The notes under the pieces are model-generated. The model was not told where the DNA came from, ran no database searches, and saw only the letters and a list, made by a program, of their open reading frames with translations. From assembly GCA_964247055.1 (NCBI GenBank), contig OZ176053.1, positions 12,400,001 to 12,464,000 on the forward strand: a DNA stretch of 64,000 bases, read 5' to 3'. The stretch comes from Paragordius varius (lineage: Eukaryota > Nematomorpha). The stretch's first letter is position 1. Each line of letters opens with the position of its first letter. Shown in pieces: positions 57,652-64,000 of this stretch. The translations under genes were made by a program, and so were the position numbers.

Positions 57652-58458
57652 CAGGGGTCGGCACCTTTTTTGGAGGCAGCCGGTTATTCCCAAATAAAAT
57701 TTTGGACGAGCCTTACGCTTGCATATATAATTAAAATAGTACTCTCTGTCAGGATAATACTATGTTAATAAATTGGAAAAAATATCTTTAACATTAAATA
57801 ATAATAATAATGTGACTATTTTTTAACATTATACGCTACAAATTAATAATATTGTGATTAAGCAATTTTGCATTCCTCTTTAATTAAAAATCTAAAAATA
57901 TGAGATAAATTTTCTTCATGACTATAATAGTTAACTATAATTATTTATTGAAAATTAAAATGCTTTCTTTTATTAATATTCTTTGATCATTCATTTTAAT
58001 CTGGTTGTATCATCAATACTGATATTTTCAACAAGTTAAAAAATTTTTATTCGTCAACCTGTTCTATATTTTAATTTTATGAAATTTCTTATATGTTGTT
58101 CGCATAAATAGGTGCTTGAAAAAATGATAATCATTGATTTCGCAAAATTTTTTAAATTGCAAAATCCATTAACTTGTAGATTTGAAAAAGCAATAAAGTT
58201 ATTTTCATCAAAATCATTATCTGTATTTTTAGATTGCAAATCAAATAAGTCCTCAAAAATTTCAGTTTTTACTATCTCAGATTTTAAAAAAATTTTCAAT
58301 GAAATAAATAAATGCTGAATTGAAAAAGTTGTCATTATTTACAGACTACCTTTTGGCTCTTACGGTATAATTTAATTTTTTAAATTTTTCTAAAGCTTTG
58401 GAACTCCATATAAAAAACACGGCGAGCCAGCTCTCGAGCCCTGGGTTGCCGACCCCTG
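57652..58458. mobile_element. hAT element with internal deletion, transposase tail remains
   Basis: An 807-bp element with tips CAGGGGTCGGCACC (left) and CAGGGGTCGGCAACC (inverse of right), flanked by a perfect 8-bp duplication CTCTAAAA (57644-57651 and 58459-58466). On the minus strand, 58054-58335 is open for 93 codons. It ends with a FSSTYLCEQ segment and KLKYRT, the dimerisation-domain signature seen at the C-terminus of hAT transposases of the ZBED/SCAND3-like group. The N-terminal catalytic part is missing, so this is a deletion derivative of an autonomous hAT element. Confidence 0.85.
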
Positions 58459-58899
58459 CTCTAAAACATTAAGATTTAAACCGCGGTTTACAAACCGCAT
58501 TGGCCCTGGAGTAAATTAATATTCGTATTGCTTACTAGCTGACCCTGTAACGCTTCGCTGTGATGTAGTCTCACTGATAATTATTATTAATAATTTGCAA
58601 TAAATAGAGGTAATGGAGACAAAAAATAATTAAAAACATATTTAATAAATAGAAATCTTTTAATTTTTTTACGGGTTTTTACAGAGGCTCAAATAACGCT
58701 TACTAATTGACCATATTCAAACTGTTCTTTATAAAGTTAATATTTAACTATGATTGAAATTGTTTTAAAATTTTTATTTTATGAAATCATGGTTAAAAGT
58801 TTTATTTTGAAATTGTGTTCACACAGCTGGGATCAAGGGATATAAAAAGTAAATAATTTGTGGTCACTTTTTAAAGGAAAGAATGATATTATTCGAATT

Positions 58900-60660
58900 C
58901 CACAGAAATATGTTAAAATGACTGTAAATAATCATTATATGATGGCGTATTTTTAGGACATTAAGGCCCCAAATTAACTGCTAATAATAAACGCTTGACC
59001 TTAATTTTTGTCTATTACGGGTAATATATCAAGCTTTTAATGGGCTCATATGGCTTCATAATTTTTCGACAAAATAATTCATTTATTATATAGTGGCGCA
59101 GTTTTTGGCAGGTAGGTCCTTACCCATACGCAGGTATAAAAAAAGCGTTGAGCAATATATTTGCATTAATATGGGAAATAGATCATGGATTCCATAAGTG
59201 TCTATTAGTTTGATAGGTTTCTTAAATTTGGCTCCAAAGGCATGCTGTATTGATATGGTGACGCGGTTTTGCGCAGGTAGCACCCTAACCATGGGCGAAA
59301 CAAAAAACACTCGATTAAAATTTTTGTCTTATTTCGGATAATACCTGGAATCATGGTTGATCCCATATGCTCTCGCGGGATTATCAAAAATTTGCATCAA
59401 AACCAAAAAGTCATTCTATGGTGGCGCATTTTTCAGGGCAAGAACCTAATTAAGGGGTAATAAAACCTCTATTCTTATATTTTTGCCTTCATACGGGTAA
59501 TATTTCAAGCCTTTAAACTCATATGGCCTAATAAGTTTTCTAAAATTAACTTCTAACCAACGCAATTTCGATATGGTGGCGCAGTTGTAGGCGGGTACCT
59601 CCCTACCCAGCGGCCAATATAAAAAAGACGTGCGATAAAAATTTTTGCCTTTATGGAATACCTGGAATCATTATTCATTCCATATGTTCTTAAAAGTTTT
59701 TGAAAGAATGGCTTGAAAACTAAATAATAGTTAAATGATAGCGCATTTTTTAGAGCGTAAACCTAATTAATTGCTAATTTAAAACTACTCGACTTAAATT
59801 TTTGCCTTTTTACGGGTAATATTTCAGGCCCTTATTAAACTTATATGGTCTTTTCTGAAAATTAACTCCTAAACAACGCAATTTTGATATATGGTGCAGT
59901 TTTAGGCAGGTAGCTCCCTACCCAGAGGCTAATAAAAAAAGTGCTTGATTAATTTTTTTGCCTATTTGAGAATACCTGAAATCATGATTGAATCTCATTA
60001 GTTTTAGAAAAAAACTGAAAAATTATTCTACTGGCGCATTTTTTAGGGCGTGAACGGCTTAATTAACGGCTAATTCTAAAAAGTCGCGCGACCAAAATTT
60101 TTTGTTACGCGTAATATTTTAAGCACGGATTAAACTCATATGGCCTGATAGATTTTCTGAAATTTAGCCCCAAAGGCACGCTATTTCGATATGACATCTG
60201 TATTTAGCGGCTAGCCTTTTACCCGGCGGCCAAAAAAAAACGCACCAAAATTTTTGCCTTTTAACAAGGAATACCTGGAATCCGTATATTTACAGTCTCA
60301 TGCCTTAAACGAAAAATAGATTCGAAAAATTATTTTTGTGGACTTAATTTTTTTGAAAAAAATGGCATTTTACGGGGGGAGCGGTTAAAAAGTGGGCCTA
60401 AAAAAGCGAGCCGACTATGTTCGGCGCAATAAATAAATAAACAAAAATCATATTTGAAGTTGAATGGCCCAACACGTTCCCCGGAAAATTGACTCAAAGA
60501 CACGATTTTTGTGGACTTGTGTTTTCAAAACAAAGTTGTTTTTACACGGGGTGAGCCCGAACTGGGGCCCTAATTTAAAAAAAGGGCGAAGTTAATGTCA
60601 GGACATACATTAATGATTATATTTATGGACATTTGGATTTGAATGAGTCAGCCAGTTTTC
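58900..60660. repeat. Degenerate tandem array, about 160-bp monomer in dimers
   Basis: A recurring block on GGCGCA-TTTT or GGCGCAG-TTTT occurs near 58940, 59093, 59260, 59422, 59576, 59739, 59890, 60034 and 60205, spaced about 145-170 bp. Two alternating monomer types are visible. Type A continues GGCAGGTAGCTCCCTACCCAG and later GAATACCTGGAATCATG. Type B continues AGGGCGTGAACCTAATTAA and later ACGGGTAATATTTCAAGC with CATATGGCCT. Both contain AATTTTTGCCT. The last part (60350-60660) is more diverged. Non-coding. Confidence 0.75.
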
Positions 60661-61890
60661 CGGAAATGGCACAAAGCCACCACTCATTTTTATAAACATA
60701 TAGATTTTTTAAATTAAAAAGTTTGTGCGATCATTATTTATTTTTTCAGTAGTTAAAAAAAATCCATTTGATTCGGTAATTTCTCAATTATTTTACTTTA
60801 AATAAAAATTCCGGCTGAAAATTCGTATCCAACTATATTAGCAAAACTTTGAAGCACATTTCAAGACTCATGATCTTTTAGGGCTGTTTTCCCCATGGCT
60901 AACTAAAATTTAAATATATTAAAATATATTTTTAGCATTGGACCAAATTTGAAAATATACCTTCTTTAGTCTCTTAACATGATAAATTTTTTTTTAAAAA
61001 AATGTAAAATTGTAAAAATATCATAATCAATCATTTTCGCCGTCATTTTTTTCATAATGATTTTTAAATCTTTAATACAATACTATATGTGCATTATAGT
61101 TAAAAATATAAATATGGATCGTAAAGCTTTGATACAATCAAGCACATTTTGATATAATTTTAATATCAACTGTTTGCCTCCATTAAATTTTAGACTATCC
61201 GAATTTGGGACTAGATTAATTAAAAAAATGCAATAGGTCTCCCAAATACAGGAGAAATTAGTTTGATAATTAAAGTAAAAATAATTTTCAAAACAGTAGT
61301 TTGTTAAGCTCTTTAAGCACTAAGTTAGAAAACTACCCCAGTCTTTGTGCACAAAAAATGAAATTTAATGAAATATTAAGGAATTTTGGCAACGCCGAAA
61401 CGGTATAAAAAACATTTGAATGTTTTAAAAAAAATTTTCATACAATTTGATGTGCTGAGGAACCATTACATGAATTTTAATATTAAATTTTTACCTTTAA
61501 ATATCAATTAATATTTTTAGATTCATAAAGCAAAAATCTTGAAAATCAGCTTTAAACAGGTTTTATATGGCGGTTTGGTTCGCAATTTCGGATTTGATTA
61601 TGAATCCAAAATTTGACAAGCTACGAAATTATTTAAAAATTAAAACGTTTTACCAAGATTTTTTGGTTTTGTAAAATATTAATGTAAAAAACTTATAATT
61701 TTGTAGGTTATAATAAATTATACTTAACAAATAATATTGATGAAAATATTAAAAGCTCAAACTAATTTTTTTCTGCTATTTGATAGTATTTTTATCATTT
61801 TTAGCTATTTAGTATATGGTGCGAAACCTCATCCTTTCAGTCACATGCTATATCAATCGAAAGCCAAACATATTTTATAATAGTTTAAAA
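60661..61890. other. Intergenic region, nothing recognised
   Basis: AT-rich sequence with no supported gene, repeat boundary or RNA gene on either strand. Confidence 0.5.
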
Positions 61891-62061
61891 TTTAGTAGGT
61901 AGGACGCCGGACTCTTACACTGCGTGCCAGAGTTTGAACCTCAAAACTACGCAATTTTTCCATCATATAACTGTCAGCCCTGGGTAGGGGAGTGTGAAAT
62001 CCTTCTGTCCGGATACAATTTAAGTCCTTACACTTTAATAAAAAAAGAAAAAAGAGACTAT
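61891..62061 (+). mobile_element. tRNA-derived SINE, nearly full length
   Basis: The head has tRNA promoter-like boxes: box A-like GTAGGTAGGACGCCGGACTC (about 61894-61913) and box B-like AGTTTGAACCT (about 61931-61941). The body contains AACTACGCAATTTTTCCATC and CTGTCAGCCCTGGGTAGG, then CTTCTGTCCGGATACAATTT and AAGTCCTTACACTTTAATAA, followed by an A-rich tail. A second copy in the opposite orientation at 63779-63909 shares the body and tail. It ends about 200 bp beyond the stop codon of the SLC44 gene. Confidence 0.75.
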
Positions 62062-62259
62062 AAAGTGTATATTTTTTTTATACAAATTTAGATAAATATT
62101 GCGTCTGATAAAATTTGATCGCTATTGTCATGAAATTATCAAGACATAATAATAATAATTTATTTGAATAAAAACAAAGAAATAATTATTTACTTATACA
62201 ACAAAATAAAATTTATTTATTTGAAATAATATTATGTGTAAATATACATGTCTTTGGAA

Positions 62260-63768
62260 TTAAATTTTATTTCCTTTATGCAAAATTCTCCTGAGTTCTT
62301 TGGACATAAAATAAGGTCGAGCCTGAGATCCATCATTTCGTTCGCAATCTTCCACTAAAATATAAAAACAAAACCTTTAAATAATATATTATTTTTGCAT
62401 AATTTTTTTATTTTTAGATAAAATCAATTCAAATCTGTTTTTCTTAATTGACCAGCCAAAATAATAGAGAATCAAGGTTTAAAACATTATTTTTTTTATT
62501 TACTTTATATTATCGATGTAAATTTTCGTTAAACAAGAGGTAAAAACTTACGAAAACATAGAAAAAGAGTATCAACCGCCATCTCATAGATTCCAAAAAA
62601 TATTCTGGCAACAAAATAAGCTCCAATGACTTGAACCTATAAAACGTATATTTAATTTAATATCGGACGTTTTCATTATTTTCAAAAATAATAATTAAAA
62701 GAGTTACTGCGATTGAAAACTCAATGGTACGAATTTTTGGCAAATAAGGTGTCAAAGGATTATTCATGTAATAAAGGAAGTAAAAAAAGTATCCTGTTAC
62801 AGACATAATCACTAATTGGCCCATAAATAGAAGGAAATCGTTCGTTTTTGTTAAAACTATCACCCTTGATTATGTAAAAATATTTGAATTTTATATATAA
62901 TATATATATCAACTATTAATTGAAAAAATTTTACGGTTCCACCATATAATACTACATTACATTGCATTATAAAAAAAGACAATCTTTCTTAAATTTTCTT
63001 TAAAATTAATTATTTAACCCACACAGTCACACCTATATATAAATTTCGATCTTTAACTTTTTAATTTTCATAATTTTCAATTAATTATGAGATATATATG
63101 CATAGACAAAAACTTACCGTATAGCATTGCGTACAATCAGGGCAAAGGCATCTGCGGCCGATTGCAAAAAGTTTTTACCATGTATTGCAATCTAAAAAAA
63201 AGATTATCTACAATTATCAAAAACAAATAATTAGTTTGGTACAAATAAGTCAAAAAATCTCAATTTGCGAAGACTATATGATATATTTTAAAAGTAATTT
63301 ACATAGACTTATAATTTCAAAAAAAATCAATAAACTCTTATTTTGACCATTTAAACGATATATATAGTTTATAATAATGCAATACATTACAATGCCAATG
63401 ATAAAAAAGATTTGAGTCAAAAATTTTGGTGTTTGAAAGATTGTGCATTTCAATTAAATAAAAAATTATTGGATTTGATATAAAACAATGCGTTTAAGTG
63501 GAAATCCAAATTTTTTTATAGTACGGTTGAGAAAATTCAAAAAAAACATAATGTAACCATAATAAAAGCTCTCTTGCTAAGAAATTGCAAAAAACGATCC
63601 CAAACCCATAAACAACATCGACAACAATTCACGCAACATTGTAGGGGAGCTACTCCCCGTGAAGGCACACGATCTATGTAATTGTCTTTCACGTATTCCA
63701 CCAAAACTCGGATAAGCTTAGTGATGGCCAACAGCAAGGAACCAAAAGCCAGAGATCCTGAATGATAC
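62260..63768 (-). CDS. Choline transporter-like protein (SLC44/CTL), 3' part
   Basis: A multi-span plasma-membrane or mitochondrial choline/ethanolamine transporter of the CTL family. Exons seen (minus): 63558-63768, 63118-63191, 62708-62864, 62552-62636, 62260-62354; phases agree. Together they encode the C-terminal 207 residues of what is usually a 650-700-residue protein. Matches in order: YHSGSLAFGSLLLAITKLIR, VLVEYVKDNY, CCVNCCRCCLWVWDRFLQFL, KRAFIMIAIHGKNF, SAADAFALIVRNAIRV, KTNDFLLFMGQLV, ARIFFGIYEMAVDTLFLCFL, EDCERNDGS, RPYFMSKELRRIL, most like CTL2/CTL4 types. The upstream intron begins at 63769, contains a SINE copy, and the 5' exons lie beyond the window end. Confidence 0.93.
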
Positions 63769-63778
63769 CTAAAAAAGT

Positions 63779-63909
63779 ATACAGTTTAGAGTCTCTTTTT
63801 TCCTTTTTTATTAAAGGGTAAGGACTTAAATTCTAACCGGACATGTGAAGGCTTTAACACACGCCTACCCAGGGCTGACAGTGATGATGGAAAAAATGCG
63901 TAGTTTCGA
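63779..63909 (-). mobile_element. tRNA-derived SINE, 5'-truncated copy
   Basis: Reading the minus strand gives AACTACGCATTTTTTCCATC, CTGTCAGCCCTGGGTAGG, a TGTCCGG segment, TTAAGTCCTTACCCTTTAAT and an A-rich tail with AGAGACT, all shared with the copy at 61891-62061. The tRNA-like head is absent. It lies in the last visible intron of the SLC44 gene, in the gene's own orientation. Confidence 0.7.
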
Positions 63910-64000
63910 AAAATATAATACTTATACTTGTTCATGGCAATTTTAAAACTACGCTTAAATATATATATTTAAAGATGAAATATGCATTCAAATGCCTTTC

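Noticed and set aside
61891-61950. Functional tRNA gene
   Set aside because: Only box A- and B-like segments are present, no foldable acceptor stem; it is the head of a SINE.

Overview
The window is strongly AT-rich nuclear DNA from an animal. It holds spliced genes with GT-AG introns, metazoan families (polyhomeotic, collagens, a two-copy CCAP-like neuropeptide precursor, SLC1, SLC39 and SLC44 transporters, SmG, mitochondrial ClpX) and many transposon remains. The CCAP-like peptides suggest a protostome. The most distinctive property is intron size: at least five genes contain introns of only 21-26 nt, confirmed by reading frame and family alignment, next to ordinary introns of 0.1-2 kb. Introns this small are known in very few animals (dicyemid mesozoans are the best-known case). 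Membrane-anchored, furin-cleavable collagens resemble the nematode cuticle-collagen plan, but their C-terminal domain is of the sponge short-chain (C4) type. I therefore do not name a phylum.

Layout. 1-3065: no gene, one small MITE. 3066-7455 (-): polyhomeotic-like PRC1 gene. 7.5-15.4 kb: gene-poor, with MITE copies and a possible hAT relic. 15.4-20.0 kb (-) and 20.3-22.9 kb (+): two paralogous transmembrane collagens, head to head across about 290 bp. 22.97-24.47 kb (-): divergent SLC1 transporter, convergent with the second collagen. 26.3-27.25 kb: decayed mariner. 28.95-29.23 kb (-): complete SmG gene with 22- and 23-nt introns. 29.5-33.3 kb: cluster of palindrome-bounded repeats interrupted by a hAT element. 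37.15-38.77 kb (+): CCAP-like precursor. 41.9-44.7 kb (-): broken RTE-like LINE. 46.96-54.45 kb (+): ClpX. 55.57-57.57 kb (-): SLC39 zinc transporter. 57.65-58.46 kb: hAT element with a transposase remnant. 58.9-60.66 kb: degenerate satellite. 61.9 kb and 63.8 kb: tRNA-derived SINE copies. 62.26-63.77 kb (-): 3' part of an SLC44 choline-transporter-like gene running off the window.

The genes do not form one pathway. The linked unit is the collagen pair: both proteins have a short cytosolic N-terminus, one membrane span, a furin-type site, a CxxC knot, a Gly-X-Y domain built from 126-bp exon units, and a cysteine-rich C4-type trimerisation domain. They could be co-expressed from the shared promoter as shed extracellular collagens. 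Exon coordinates were set by hand from frame, splice consensus and remembered family sequences; single-base errors are possible.
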